A stretch of 64,000 bases of DNA from Microbispora rosea (lineage in GTDB: Bacteria; Actinomycetota; Actinomycetes; Streptosporangiales; Streptosporangiaceae). The notes below the pieces were generated by a model. That model was given only the letters and a program-made list of their open reading frames with translations. It did no database searches and had not been told where the DNA came from. The stretch spans positions 111,889 through 175,888 of the forward strand of contig NZ_FTNI01000021.1 of assembly GCF_900156315.1 (NCBI RefSeq), given 5' to 3'. Position 1 is the first letter of the stretch. Each line of letters begins with the position of its first letter. Position numbers and translations under genes: made by a program. Shown piece after piece: positions 1 to 11,299 of the stretch.

Positions 1-58
1 CTGCTCTATCCCCTCCACGGATTCCAAACGTCGCATGTGGGTGCCCGGATAGGGCACC

Positions 59-589
59 ATGCGAGTCATGACCGATATCCCCATTGTGGTGATGGGACTC
101 ATGGGCGCGGGGAAGAGCACCGTCGCCCGGCTGCTCGCCGACGCGCTCGGCCGTCCCATGCGCGACAGCGACGCCGATCTGGAGGCCAGGTACGGCACGA
201 CCGCCGCCGCGATGGCCGCCGGTCTGGGCGCGGACGAGCTGCACGCCCGAGAGGCGCTGGTGCTGCGGGAGGCGCTGGCGGCCCGTCCCACCCCTGTCAT
301 CGCCGCCGCCGCCAGCACCGTCGAGGACCCCGAGACGCGCCGCGCGCTGGCCCCCGCCTTCGTGGTCTTCCTCGACGGCCCGCCCGAGGTGCTGGCCGAG
401 CGGATGAGGTCGAGCCCCCACCGCCCGCACTTCAAGCCCGACCTCGTACGCATGCTGACCGAGCAGCGCGACCTGCGGTTGCCGGGGTTCCACGAGGTCG
501 CGGACCTGACGGTCGACCCCTCCACTCACAAGCCCGAGGAGATCGCGGCCGCGGTGCTCGCGCGTCTCGACGGCGCGAAGACCCCCTGA
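59..589 (+). CDS. Shikimate-kinase-family P-loop kinase, probably not a genuine AroK
   Basis: A 176-residue P-loop kinase. The Walker A motif GLMGAGKS lies at residues 13-20, followed by the DSDADLEAR segment typical of shikimate kinases and a C-terminal R-x(n)-HRP lid-like region. The overall length matches shikimate kinase. The GGG substrate-binding triad expected near residue 80 reads AAAAST instead, so shikimate binding is doubtful; a gluconate or other small-molecule kinase is possible. No aro genes are nearby. AGGG at 51-54 is close to the first ATG (59); an ATG at 68 is the alternative start. The gene is convergent with the ATPase gene at 670-1137. Confidence 0.8.
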   Translation: MRVMTDIPIVVMGLMGAGKSTVARLLADALGRPMRDSDADLEARYGTTAAAMAAGLGADELHAREALVLREALAARPTPVIAAAASTVEDPETRRALAPAFVVFLDGPPEVLAERMRSSPHRPHFKPDLVRMLTEQRDLRLPGFHEVADLTVDPSTHKPEEIAAAVLARLDGAKTP

Positions 590-622
590 AAGGCCCTGCG
601 GCAAGGCCCTGCGGCGACGAAA

Positions 623-646
623 GGCCCGCCCGCTCCCGGGCGGGCC
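623..646. terminator. Bidirectional GC hairpin
   Basis: A perfect 10-bp inverted repeat (GGCCCGCCCG / CGGGCGGGCC, 4-nt loop) lies between two convergent genes. Read on the minus strand it is followed by TTTCG, so it could end transcription from both sides. Confidence 0.7.
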
Positions 647-669
647 GCCGCGTGTGTCAGCTCGGCGGG

Positions 670-1137
670 TCAGCCGACGGCGATGCGCATCTGGTGCGGG
701 ACGACCGGCAGCGGCGACGGGCTGCCCGCCCCTGCGAGGAACCAGACGGTCTTGCCGCCCCGGCCCGAGCCGGCCACTCCCCAGTCGTCGGCGAGTTCGT
801 CCACGATGAGCAGGCCACGGCCGCCGATCGAATCGACGTCCGCCTCGCGCTGGTGCGGCACGCCGTCGCCCTGGTCGAAGACCTCCCCGTACACCCAGGT
901 GCCGTTGCTGCCGAGCCGGAGGGTGAAAACGTTCCCGCCGTGCCGTACGACGTTGGAGGCGAGTTCGCTCACGATGAGGGAGCAGTCGTCCACGAGCTCG
1001 TCCAGGCCCCACCGGCCGAGCTCGCGGCGGACGAGAGCGCGCGCCTCGGCGACACTCGCGCCGACGGCGGGCAGGAGGCATTCCGCGGTCCAGACGGGGG
1101 CCGGGTCGACCGGCGCCGTACCGAAGGGGAGAGTCAC
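670..1137 (-). CDS. Serine-kinase-like anti-sigma ATP-binding protein (HATPase_c)
   Basis: A 155-residue stand-alone GHKL ATPase of the RsbW/SpoIIAB-like class that is abundant in actinomycetes. The N-box (SELASNVVRHG), G1 box (DQGDG) and G2 box (GGRGLLIVDELADDWG) are all present in order. Such proteins usually bind and may phosphorylate anti-sigma-factor antagonists. The start is chosen as GTG at 1137 because a strong TAAGGAGG (1143-1150) lies just upstream; an ATG at 1188 in the same frame would read through this Shine-Dalgarno sequence. A perfect CebR-type palindrome (1157-1170) lies 20 bases upstream of the start, which suggests cello-oligosaccharide-linked repression. No sigma factor or antagonist gene is adjacent. 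Confidence 0.85.
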   Translation of the reverse strand: MTLPFGTAPVDPAPVWTAECLLPAVGASVAEARALVRRELGRWGLDELVDDCSLIVSELASNVVRHGGNVFTLRLGSNGTWVYGEVFDQGDGVPHQREADVDSIGGRGLLIVDELADDWGVAGSGRGGKTVWFLAGAGSPSPLPVVPHQMRIAVG

Positions 1138-1156
1138 GCGCGCCTCCTTAGGCTCA

Positions 1157-1170
1157 TGGGAGCGCTCCCA
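1157..1170. promoter_or_regulatory. CebR-type operator TGGGAGCGCTCCCA
   Basis: A perfect 14-bp palindrome identical to the published CebR box that controls cellulose and cello-oligosaccharide genes in Streptomyces. It lies between the likely promoter and the Shine-Dalgarno of the ATP-binding protein gene (670-1137). No cebR gene is in the window. Confidence 0.7.
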
Positions 1171-1486
1171 CGGCTCAAGATACGGCACGCAACGCAGTCA
1201 TGTGAATTCAAAGAAACAAGATTGTTTCCGGTCAATGCCCGATCTGTGATGGGCGCGAAGGAGGAAACGCCGTCGCTCTTCCGCGCTGCGCCGGGAGTGC
1301 GCACGTCAGCGGCGCCGCACCCGGCGCTCCCGGCCGCCACCCCGCGACCACGGAACGTGCCCACACAACTGGGGTCACCGTGAAAATAGCTGAAATACGA
1401 CCATCCCTGACTTGCGATGCGCGCAGACCGAATCATCTCGCGTGTCCACTGTGAGGCATAAGGACATTTTCGTCCGAACTGTCCTC
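1171..1486. other. Intergenic region upstream of the ATPase gene
   Basis: About 315 bases, less GC-rich than the surroundings near 1195-1240. It probably holds the minus-strand promoter of the ATPase gene and the 3' end signals of the epimerase gene. I see no convincing small gene or RNA in it. Confidence 0.5.
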
Positions 1487-2446
1487 TCACCCGAGCGCGG
1501 TGATCCCCCAGCGATGGGCGACCCGCGCCCCCGGGGCCAGGCGCACCAGGCACTCGCCGGTCGCGAAGGCGTTCGGCGGGCAGCTCATCGGCTCGACCGC
1601 CACTCCGGCCCGCCGGTACGGCTCGGCCAGCGTGTCCCCGGTGAAGACCTGGAGCCATTCGACGCCGGGCGCGGCCCACATCTCCACGCCCCGCGAGCCG
1701 TCGGCCGTCCGGAGCCGGGCCCGCATCAGCCCGTCGCCGTCGCGCCGCAGGGACGTGTAGGGGGTGTCGAGCACCGTGCCGCCGATGCGGCGTCCCGCGC
1801 GGAAGTCGTACTCTGTGCCCTCGACAGGGCGGCGGCCGACCGGGATCTGCTGCTCGTCCACCGGGGTCCACTCGGCCGCGGGCACCTCGAGCACGGCGTC
1901 GTCCACCGTCTCCTCGCCGAGGGTGAGGTAGGGGTGCGCGCCCATGCCGTACGGCGCGACGCCCTCTCCCACGTTGACAGCCGTCACCTCGACCTCCAGG
2001 CCGGCCTTTCCCAGGGCGTACGACGCGGTCAGGTCGAGCACGTGGGGATAGCCGAGCTGGGGGAACAGCCGCAGCCCGAGCCGGATCGAGGCGTCGTCCC
2101 GGTCGAGGACCGTCCAGGGCATCAGGCGGGCGAAGCCGTGCGCGGCGTTGCCGGTCCTGGGCTCGGTGATCGCGAGCTGCCTGGTCTCGCCGTCGAAGTC
2201 GTACCTGCCGTCGCGCACCCGGTTGGGCCAAGGCAGCAGCAACTGCCCGGCGCCGCCCACCGGCTGCGCGTCCGCGGGGTACGACATGACCAGCGGCCGC
2301 TCGTTGTACGTCAGGGCCCGGAGGCCTCCGCCCACCTCGGTGACGGTCGCCGCGTATCCGTGCGCGGCGATCGTGTGCTGCGTGCCGGTCGGGGGGACGG
2401 GTTCGCGAACCGCAGGTTCTGTCATGAGAGGGATTTTCCCATCCAT
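1487..2446 (-). CDS. Aldose 1-epimerase family protein
   Basis: A 319-residue mutarotase-fold protein. It carries the family pattern: an early WPNRVRDGRY segment, NAAHGFAR with the conserved His, the second catalytic-region His in GMGAHPYLTLG, and a late EPMSCPPNAFATG segment with the catalytic Glu. It should interconvert alpha and beta anomers of aldohexoses or a related sugar in the cytoplasm. The start at 2446 (MDGKIPL) has GAGGG seven bases upstream; an ATG at 2425 (MTEPAV) is an alternative. The longer open frame to 2539 is proline-rich and unlike the family. No galactose genes are next to it. Confidence 0.9.
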   Translation of the reverse strand: MDGKIPLMTEPAVREPVPPTGTQHTIAAHGYAATVTEVGGGLRALTYNERPLVMSYPADAQPVGGAGQLLLPWPNRVRDGRYDFDGETRQLAITEPRTGNAAHGFARLMPWTVLDRDDASIRLGLRLFPQLGYPHVLDLTASYALGKAGLEVEVTAVNVGEGVAPYGMGAHPYLTLGEETVDDAVLEVPAAEWTPVDEQQIPVGRRPVEGTEYDFRAGRRIGGTVLDTPYTSLRRDGDGLMRARLRTADGSRGVEMWAAPGVEWLQVFTGDTLAEPYRRAGVAVEPMSCPPNAFATGECLVRLAPGARVAHRWGITALG

Positions 2447-2548
2447 CCCATGACCCTCGCAGGGGCCTTGCGGAGAGGGCTCAGGGCCGAGCTGCGACGG
2501 ATTCCTGGGGCGTGAGCCCGGCAGCGGGGCCGGGCCCACGTCTGGGCG

Positions 2549-2785
2549 TCACGAGGAGAGCGTCTGGCCCGTCAGGCCCTCCTGCGCGGTGAGCAACGCG
2601 CGCAGTTCGTCCGCGCTCTCGCCGCATGCGGTCATGATCAGGCCCCGGTCCATCTCGATCCGGGACAGCGACCTGGTCAGCCGGGTCGCGTACCAGCGGC
2701 CGGCGTCGCTCCTCCAGATCGACCAGCGACCGGCGTACTCGCTGCTCAGTTGTCTCCAGGCAGCGTCCTCGGCTGAGAACCGCAC
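2549..2785 (-). CDS. Small hypothetical protein, 78 residues
   Basis: A short protein with a tryptophan- and arginine-rich centre (WSIWRSDAGRWYATR) and a C-terminal helix. The GTG start at 2785 has GGAGGTG nine bases upstream, and codon usage matches neighbours, so it looks real. Similar small actinobacterial proteins of unknown function are common. It lies about 100 bases upstream of the epimerase gene on the same strand; co-transcription is possible. No function can be assigned. Confidence 0.65.
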   Translation of the reverse strand: MRFSAEDAAWRQLSSEYAGRWSIWRSDAGRWYATRLTRSLSRIEMDRGLIMTACGESADELRALLTAQEGLTGQTLSS

Positions 2786-3237
2786 TCGTCACCACCTCCA
2801 GGCTCTGTGCCGGGAGACAACGGTGTGCTCATCCGGACACGATTGGTAGTGAGAAGCGGTCTCCCCCCTCCGGCGGCGCCGCCACCCCGGCCCCGATGAA
2901 GATCTTCCGCCGGTTGCGGTGACTTCACCACGACTTGATCCCCGTTCCTCCCGTACCACCCGTCTCATGCCGGGCCGCGGGAACGGCACTGGTGTTCGTG
3001 GGGCATGGGTGGCTGGGTACGAGAAGGCGGCCTGAACAAGCGCGGCCTGAACAAGCGCGACCTGAACGAGCGCGACCTGAACGAGCGCGACCTGAACGAG
3101 CGCGGCCGGGCACGAGGCGGCATCCGCGGCAAACGTCCCTTCTCCGGTCATGCCAGACATGGTTTTACTACCTTGCCGGACAGAGAGTCAGGGGAGAAAT
3201 TCGAGAGGGCCGACATCCGACGAAGGGAAGGTCACTT
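2786..3237. other. Repeat-containing intergenic region upstream of the P450 gene
   Basis: About 450 bases between divergent genes. It contains a 15-bp tandem repeat (3031-3105) and the P450 ribosome-binding region GAAGGGAAGG at 3222-3231. Open frames here on both strands are made by the repeat and are unlikely to be genes. Confidence 0.6.
3031..3105. repeat. 15-bp tandem repeat, five copies
   Basis: Five consecutive copies of CCTGAACRAGCGCGR. The first two carry AAG and the last three GAG at the variable position. It is non-coding as far as I can tell and lies 130 bases upstream of the P450 start. Confidence 0.95.
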
Positions 3238-4413
3238 ATGCCCGGACTCCCGCGACTGCCGTTCGAGCGGCCCGACGTCCTGGGGATATCCCCCGGCTTC
3301 GGCGAAATGCGAGCCAGAGCGCCGATCACCAAGGTCACGACCGCCATGGGCGACGAGGCGTGGCTGATCACGGGCTACGAGGAGATACGGCAGGTGTTCG
3401 CCGACGACAGGTTCGGCCGTTCCCACCCCACCCCCGAGACCGCGGCCCGCCTGTCGAACAACGCCCTGCTCGGCGGCCCGACCGGCGAGTACGCCAAGGA
3501 GCGGTCGGTCCACAAGGAGATGCGGCGCCTGCTCACCCCCGCGTTCTCGGCCCGCCGCATGCGGAGGTTGTCGGACCGGATCGGCTCGCTGGTCGAGAAC
3601 CTGCTCGACGGGCTCGCCGAGCAGGGCCCGCCCGCGGACCTGCACGCCGGCCTGTCGCTCCCGCTGCCGATCCAGGTGATCTGCGAGCTCCTCGGCGTGC
3701 CATACGAGGACAGGGACAGGTTCCGGGCCATCGCCGAGGCGATGACCGACCTGACCGATCCCGAGCGATCCGCCGCCGCCCAGCTGGAGATGAACACGTA
3801 CACCTACGAGATCGTGAAGGCGAAGCGGGACGACCCGGGCGAGGACGTCTACTCCGACCTGGCGAACGCCTCGCTGCCGGAGGACGACGTGGCCAGGATC
3901 GCGGGCGGCCTGCTGTTCGCCGGCCACGAGACCACGGTCAACCAGATCGACTACGGCGTGCTGCTGTTCCTGCGCAACCCCGCCCAGCGTGACGCGCTGC
4001 TGCACGACCCCACCCTCGTGGACGGCGCGGTCGAGGAGATCATGCGGGTGGCCTCGCCGAGCGAACACGGGCTGGTGCGCTACGCGCACGAGGACGTCGA
4101 GGTCGCGGGGGTGCGCATCCGGGCAGGCGAGCTGATCATGCTGTCCACCCCGGCGGCCAACAGGGACGAACGCGCCTACCCCGACCCCGACACGTTCGAC
4201 ATCCGGCGGCGCGATCCCCAGCCGCACGTCGGGTTCGGCCACGGGCCGCACCACTGCCTCGGGGCGTCCCTGGCCAGGGTCGAACTGCGCGCGGTCTTCG
4301 GCTCCCTCTTCACGCGCTTCCCCACGCTGGCGCTCGCGGTGCCGTACGAGGAGCTGAAGGCGCACACCGACAGGCTGGCCGGAGGCTTTCAGGCGCTGCC
4401 CGTCACTTGGTGA
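3238..4413 (+). CDS. Cytochrome P450
   Basis: A 391-residue soluble bacterial P450, the normal length for the class. The I-helix motif AGHETT is at residues 228-233, the K-helix ExxR at 267-270, and the heme loop [10 protein letters not shown] at 333-342 with the axial Cys at 340. It should be a cytoplasmic monooxygenase that needs an external ferredoxin and reductase. No ferredoxin, reductase or biosynthetic gene is adjacent, so the substrate is unknown. The ATG at 3238 has GAAGGGAAGG upstream. The 3' end overlaps the convergent nhaA gene by 11 bases. Confidence 0.95.
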   Translation: MPGLPRLPFERPDVLGISPGFGEMRARAPITKVTTAMGDEAWLITGYEEIRQVFADDRFGRSHPTPETAARLSNNALLGGPTGEYAKERSVHKEMRRLLTPAFSARRMRRLSDRIGSLVENLLDGLAEQGPPADLHAGLSLPLPIQVICELLGVPYEDRDRFRAIAEAMTDLTDPERSAAAQLEMNTYTYEIVKAKRDDPGEDVYSDLANASLPEDDVARIAGGLLFAGHETTVNQIDYGVLLFLRNPAQRDALLHDPTLVDGAVEEIMRVASPSEHGLVRYAHEDVEVAGVRIRAGELIMLSTPAANRDERAYPDPDTFDIRRRDPQPHVGFGHGPHHCLGASLARVELRAVFGSLFTRFPTLALAVPYEELKAHTDRLAGGFQALPVTW

Positions 4414-5749
4414 ACGTGGACCCGGCCGCGAACCCGTCGGCGTCGGTGCCGGCTTCGGTGCCGGTGCCGGTGCCGGCGTCGGCGTCGGCTTCGGCTTCGG
4501 CTTCGGCTTCGGCGAGTCGCCGGTACGCGCGGTCGCGCAGCCGCAGCACCACCGTCGCCAGCAGCGCCGCGACCAGCGAGCCGGTCAGGACCGCCAGCTT
4601 CACCTGGGCGTCGCGGGCCGTGCCCAGCCCGAACGCCAGCTCACCGACGAGCAGGGACACCGTGAATCCGATGCCGGACAGGATCGCCAGCCCGCCGACG
4701 TCCACCCACGCCAGCCCCTCGTCGATGTCCGCGCGGGTGAAGCGGGCGGTCAGCCAGGTGGCCGCCATGATCCCCAGCGGCTTGCCCACGACGAGCCCGA
4801 CGACGACGCCCAGCGACACCGGGTCGGCGAGCAGGTTCGTCACCCCGCCCAGCCCGCCGAGCGGCACCCCCGCGGACAGGAACGCGAACAGCGGCACGGC
4901 CACCCCGGCCGAGATCGGGCGGAACCGGTGCTCGAAGTGCTCGGCGAGCCCAGGCCCCGCTTCCGGGCCGCCCGCCTTCTCACTGCGCAGGACGGGAACG
5001 GCGAAGCCGAGCAGCACCCCGGCCACCGTCGTGTGCACGCCCGAGGCGTGGACCAGCCCCCAGGTCACTGCGGCCAGCGGGAGCAGCAGCCACCACGAGC
5101 GCACCCGCCGTTGCACCAGCACGGTGAAGACGCCGAGCGGCACCAGCGCCGCCAGCAGCGGCAGCACCGACAGGTGCGACGTGTAGAACACCGCGATGAT
5201 CACGATGGCCAGCAGGTCGTCCACGACGGCCAGCGTGAGCAGGAACGTGCGCAGCGCGGCGGGCAGTCGCCGCCCCACCACGGCGAGCACCGCCAGCGCG
5301 AACGCGATGTCGGTGGCCGTCGGGGTCGCCCATCCCCGCACCTCGCCGTCCATGAGCGAGTTGACCAGCAGGTAGAGCAGGGCCGGGACGATCACACCGC
5401 CGACCGCCGCCGCGACCGGAACGACGGCCCGGCGAGGATCGCGCAGATCCCCGGCCACGAACTCGCGCTTGAGTTCAAGGCCGGCAACGAAGAAGAAGAT
5501 CGCCAGCAGCCCGTCCGAGGCCCACTTGGCGAGGCTGAGGTCCAGGTGCCACTCGGCCGGCCCGATCGTCGCCGAGCGCAGTCCCGCGTACGCCTCCGAC
5601 CAGGGCGAGTTGGCGAAGACGAGGGCCGCGACGGCGGCGATCAGGAGCAGCGCGCCGCCGATCGTCTCCTTACGGAGGATGTCGGCGATGCGCCGGGTCT
5701 CGGCCCGGGAACTGGGACCGAGAAGGGACAGACGGCGGCTCGGGGCCAT
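4403..5749 (-). CDS. nhaA: Na+/H+ antiporter NhaA
   Basis: A 448-residue integral membrane antiporter. It has the NhaA hallmarks: [14 protein letters not shown] in an early helix, [12 protein letters not shown], and the transport aspartate pair in [13 protein letters not shown], followed by [15 protein letters not shown] near the end. It exchanges Na+ or Li+ for protons and helps pH and sodium homeostasis. The ATG at 5749 has GGAG six bases upstream; the longer open frame to 5803 lacks such a signal. The last 40 residues form a low-complexity tail of EA, DA and GT repeats encoded by a GTCGGC/TTCGGC repeat, beyond the usual end of the family. Confidence 0.95.
   Translation of the reverse strand: MAPSRRLSLLGPSSRAETRRIADILRKETIGGALLLIAAVAALVFANSPWSEAYAGLRSATIGPAEWHLDLSLAKWASDGLLAIFFFVAGLELKREFVAGDLRDPRRAVVPVAAAVGGVIVPALLYLLVNSLMDGEVRGWATPTATDIAFALAVLAVVGRRLPAALRTFLLTLAVVDDLLAIVIIAVFYTSHLSVLPLLAALVPLGVFTVLVQRRVRSWWLLLPLAAVTWGLVHASGVHTTVAGVLLGFAVPVLRSEKAGGPEAGPGLAEHFEHRFRPISAGVAVPLFAFLSAGVPLGGLGGVTNLLADPVSLGVVVGLVVGKPLGIMAATWLTARFTRADIDEGLAWVDVGGLAILSGIGFTVSLLVGELAFGLGTARDAQVKLAVLTGSLVAALLATVVLRLRDRAYRRLAEAEAEAEADADAGTGTGTEAGTDADGFAAGSTFTK
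4436..4514. repeat. Hexamer-type repeat in the nhaA 3' end
   Basis: GGCGTC/GGTGCC/GGCTTC hexamers are repeated about 12 times. They encode the acidic EA-DA-GT tail of the antiporter. The pattern looks like replication slippage within a coding frame. Confidence 0.9.
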
Positions 5750-6411
5750 GGGCGCTCCGTTTCCGGGCTCGGTTCGACGACCGCCGACCAGACTTCCCGG
5801 CACCCCAATCTCATCCTATGGGCGAATCGGATCGAATCATCGCCACTGCACCCCCGCTGCGCCTTTCGTCCCACGGATTCGCCTCGGAGAGCGCCCGCTC
5901 ACGGGTGCCGGCGACGGCAGGTTATCGATCCGCACCACGACGCGGTCGCCGGTGACGGTCACAACGAGGCGGACGTCCCGAGCCCACCCGGCCCAGTCGA
6001 CCTGGCGCGGCCGGCCCGGCGGCGGAGCCGGCGCGGGCTCGCGCGGCGCGGGGCGGCCCCGCGGGAGGCGACCCGGCCCAATCGACCCACCCGGCCCCTC
6101 CCACCGGCTCGGCTGTCGCTCGGTACCTGCTCGCCCGGTGCCTGGTCACTCGATGGCTGGTCGCCCTGTGCCTGCTCGCTCGATGCCTTCCCGCCCCGTG
6201 CCTGGTCGCCCCGCGCCTGGTCACTCGGTGGCTGGTCGCTCGGCGGCCTGGCCGTTCCGTGTTCGACCGCTCCATGTTCGACCGCTCCGTGTCCAGCCCT
6301 GCCTGTCGGTCCTGGGAGGTGTCAGAACGGCGGTTCGTCACGTTCGCCTCCGAGCAACGATCCGTGCGTCCCGGCCTCGCCCTCCGGCTTCGGTGGCGTT
6401 GCTACTCCCGT
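5750..6411. other. Intergenic region with degenerate tandem repeats
   Basis: About 660 bases between nhaA and the DUF222/HNH gene, whose promoters are at the far sides. The right half is a 15-bp degenerate repeat. A 139-residue minus-strand frame here is Arg/His-rich and is a product of the repeat. I see no real gene. Confidence 0.6.
6117..6305. repeat. Degenerate 15-bp tandem repeat, about 12 copies
   Basis: Units of the type GTGCCTGGTCACTCG recur with a 15-bp period from about 6138; the last ones diverge to GTGTTCGACCGCTCC. The period equals that of the array at 3031-3105, though the sequence differs. Confidence 0.85.
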
Positions 6412-9069
<2,658 letters not shown>

Positions 9070-9504
9070 CGGCGGGGACCTCCTTCACAGGCCGAAGACG
9101 AAAGCACCATGGGCTCCCGGTCACCTGGACCGGAACTTACTCACACAGACTCGGCTACTTCATCAACCGGCACAGAGGCCACAGACCAGAACGCCAACCG
9201 CATGATCCGTAACAACTACTTCAGAGGCTAGCCGAACACGTGCTCGAAAACAAGCTTGACCAGCACAAACGTGGGATCACAACCGACGCCCTATCCACAA
9301 GCCGAGATCGAGCGAGCGGAGCGGAGCGGAAGACCGCACGCGGAGGACGGGGCCCGGAAGACGGGGGCCCGGAAGACGGGGGCCGAAGGCCACGCGGGGA
9401 AGGCGGGGGGCACGACAGGCCACGCGGGGAAGGCAGGGGGACGGAAGACGGGGGCACGGAAGACGGCGCGGGGAAGGCAGGGCGCGGAGGGCCGCAGAGA
9501 TAGA
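9070..9504. other. Repeat-rich intergenic region
   Basis: About 435 bases between the HNH gene promoter and the tRNA. The half next to the HNH gene is comparatively AT-rich and probably holds its promoter. From about 9300 it is G-rich with repeated CGGAAGACGGGGGC and GGCCACGCGGGGAAGG units. The small open frames here are repeat products. Confidence 0.6.
9340..9490. repeat. G-rich short direct repeats
   Basis: The unit CGGAAGACGGGGGC occurs about four times and GGCCACGCGGGGAAGG twice, interleaved. There is no coding evidence. Confidence 0.75.
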
Positions 9505-9539
9505 GAAAGCCCAGGTCGGCTATGCCGACCTGGGCTTTC
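9505..9539 (-). terminator. Hairpin terminator of tRNA-Lys
   Basis: A perfect 16-bp inverted repeat (9505-9520 and 9524-9539, 3-nt loop) starts 4 bases beyond the encoded CCA of the minus-strand tRNA. The 3' arm ends in CTTTC. Confidence 0.85.
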
Positions 9540-9545
9540 ATCTGG

Positions 9546-9619
9546 TGCGCCGCCAGGGACTCGAACCCCGGACCCGCTGATTAAGAGTCAGCTGCTCTAA
9601 CCAACTGAGCTAGCGGCGC
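9546..9619 (-). tRNA. tRNA-Lys (anticodon CUU)
   Basis: A complete cloverleaf on the minus strand. The acceptor stem GCGCCGC/GCGGCGC is perfect, the D-arm begins TAGCTCAGTTGG, the anticodon loop CTCTTAA gives CUU for AAG codons, and the T-arm contains GGTTCGAGTCC. The discriminator is A, and CCA is encoded at 9543-9545. A strong terminator follows directly. Confidence 0.98.
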
Positions 9620-9689
9620 CCGCGATGTCCGTAACCTTAGCAGTCCCGCGAAGGTCGCGCACATCGCTCGGTGATCGGTATGTCGTGGC

Positions 9690-10289
9690 TCAGCTCCGCC
9701 AGGCGCCGCTGGAGAAGGGAACCGGCTCGCCGCGCAGGCCCGGCCCGTCGCCCCACTTGGTGATGACGTACTGGATCGGGATGTGGCCCTCGTCGCCGCT
9801 GACGCTCAGCGTGTCCTCGTTCCAGGTGGTGCCGGTGAGCTCGGCGAAGGTCTTGCCGTCGATGTCGAGCATGACGCCGCTGTCCGAGGGAACGCCCGGG
9901 CCGCGGTCGCCGATGAAGAACTTGGCCTTCTTGCCCTTGTAGAAGATGTAGCCCTCGGTGCCGAGCGGCCAGCTCGGGCTGGCGAACAGCCCCTGCTGCA
10001 TGGGTGCGCCGATGGCCGGCGTGCCCGTGTCGCCCTGGCGGCCCGAGGCGTCGTCCCAGAAGTAGGAGCCGGTGGTGCTGCCCTGGAGCAGGACCTCTTC
10101 GTGCGCCGGAATGGCGAGGGAGGGCTGGAGCGCCGGCAGGGCGGCGGAAACGTTTGCGGCCTCCTTGACCGGCTGCTCGACGGGCGCGGGCACGGCGGCC
10201 ACGAGGGACGCGGTGACGGCCGCCGCACCGACAAGCGTCGCCGCGGCGGTGAGGCGTCGGTTGCCACGCAGGCCAAACAGAGTCTTCAT
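9690..10289 (-). CDS. Secreted protein, possible double-psi beta-barrel (RlpA-like)
   Basis: A 199-residue exported protein. The N-terminus has a basic start and a hydrophobic Ala/Val-rich stretch typical of a Sec signal peptide (about residues 1-35). The mature part has a GDRGPGVPSDSGVMLDIDG segment and a following AELTG that resemble the DRGP-x(n)-DLS pattern of RlpA-like or 3D-type beta-barrels, which act on peptidoglycan; this match is weak and by eye. The ATG at 10289 is chosen for the signal peptide; no clear Shine-Dalgarno is visible, and an in-frame ATG at 10337 is possible. A 17-codon upstream frame with a strong ribosome site lies in its leader. Confidence 0.75.
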   Translation of the reverse strand: MKTLFGLRGNRRLTAAATLVGAAAVTASLVAAVPAPVEQPVKEAANVSAALPALQPSLAIPAHEEVLLQGSTTGSYFWDDASGRQGDTGTPAIGAPMQQGLFASPSWPLGTEGYIFYKGKKAKFFIGDRGPGVPSDSGVMLDIDGKTFAELTGTTWNEDTLSVSGDEGHIPIQYVITKWGDGPGLRGEPVPFSSGAWRS

Positions 10290-10454
10290 CAGGGCTGGGG
10301 ATCTTTCGTGAGACGACAAAGAATGGCCATGCGTCATCTAGGGACCTGCGTGCGGCAGACCACGAAGACGGGCCACGTGTCCGGGCGGAAGAAGTCGGTC
10401 ACCCGGAGGCGTGTGCGCTGAAGCTATGGCGATCGGCCGGAAGGCCGTCGTGAG

Positions 10455-10508
10455 TCAGACGTGTGATCCGAGATGCCTTGGCTCAGAGGTCGATGTGGGG
10501 TCACCCAC
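10455..10508 (-). CDS. Possible 17-codon leader peptide
   Basis: A GTG start at 10508 with GGAGAGGAG just upstream opens a 17-codon frame (VGDPTSTSEPRHLGSHV) that ends at 10455. It lies about 165 bases upstream of the secreted-protein start and downstream of a TATACT-like hexamer near 10590. A GGCC-GGAA-GGCC hairpin follows near 10435. This could be a regulatory upstream frame or chance; nothing confirms translation. Confidence 0.3.
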   Translation of the reverse strand: MGDPTSTSEPRHLGSHV

Positions 10509-10509
10509 G

Positions 10510-11299
10510 GTGATCTCCTCTCCAAGTCCAATCCAGCCACCGGTCGGCGGCAAATAGGACACTACAGGACGAGTCAGGATGAAGCAAAGTATACGTCGCA
10601 TAGCGCCCAGAAGATCTACCCCTGGCCCTGTTTACCCCAAGAGGGCCCACGGCTCGCCGCCTCACCTTTGTGATGTTGACGGTGCGTGACCGCAGGCGCG
10701 ATCCACACACGGTAAAGCGCAGAGGCCGTACGGCAAGAGACCACAAAGGAAATCACCGGGGACGGCGCGCTGAAGCAGCTCACAGCAAAAGTGGAGCCGC
10801 CGAGCGAGAGGAAGACCGCCGGTTTACCAAGGCAAAGGTCGTTTTCCCCGGGATGGGCCGGGACGAGCCCCGCTCCGTCGCAAGGACGGGGAGGGGATTA
10901 TCGGACTCTGCCGGGACGGCGGGAGCGAGGCCCGTTCGCCGGCGAGGACGCAGAGGACACTTTCGGGCTCACCGAGGGCGGCCCGGGCCGAGGCCCGTTC
11001 CCTGTCCAGTGCACTGTCCATCGATGTTCACCGTGGTGGGGAGGCCGGAGCGAAGGCCCGGACACGGGTGAAGCGGAGCGGAGCGGACCGGAGCGGACCG
11101 GAGCGGACCGGAGCGGACCGGAGCGAAGGCCCGGACGCGGGCGGAGCGGGCCGCACCGAAGGCTCGGACATGAGTGGAGCGGAGCGGGCTTCGCGGAGGA
11201 TCGGAGCTCGGCGCAGTGTCCGACCCGGCCGAAGCTCGTGGACACCCCGCCGGCGAGGAGGGGACGACGGGGCGGAGAACGGGTACAGGACCCTGGAAA
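10510..11299. other. Long non-coding, repeat-bearing region
   Basis: Nearly 800 bases with no convincing gene. The left end probably carries the promoter of the secreted-protein gene. The right half has GGAGCGGACC-type repeats. Open frames on both strands here are Gly/Pro/Arg-rich, lack ribosome sites and look spurious. Confidence 0.6.
11049..11150. repeat. 10-bp tandem repeat with flanking direct repeats
   Basis: GAGCGGACCG is repeated four times in tandem at 11081-11120. It is flanked on both sides by near-identical copies of GAGCGAAGGCCCGGACRCGG (11049 and 11121). The arrangement suggests slippage expansion inside a larger duplication. Confidence 0.9.

Noticed and set aside
37..1383. 448-residue frame at the left end
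   Set aside because: It runs through the kinase-like gene in another frame and antisense to the ATPase gene; both of those have clear motifs.
1134..2231. 365-residue minus-strand frame overlapping the epimerase
   Set aside because: It is antisense-frame noise: Arg/Gly/Ala-rich, no motif, and overlaps the aldose epimerase and the ATPase start.
3238..4413. Biosynthetic gene cluster around the P450
   Set aside because: No synthase, ferredoxin, tailoring enzyme or transporter of a cluster is adjacent; the P450 stands alone beside nhaA.
5922..6341. 139-residue Arg/His-rich protein on the minus strand
   Set aside because: Its sequence is produced by a 15-bp degenerate tandem repeat and has no ribosome site or family.
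10290..10620. c-di-AMP (ydaO-type) riboswitch before the secreted protein gene
   Set aside because: Riboswitches of this class often precede such genes in actinobacteria, but I could not find the conserved motifs here or on the minus strand near 11300-11430.
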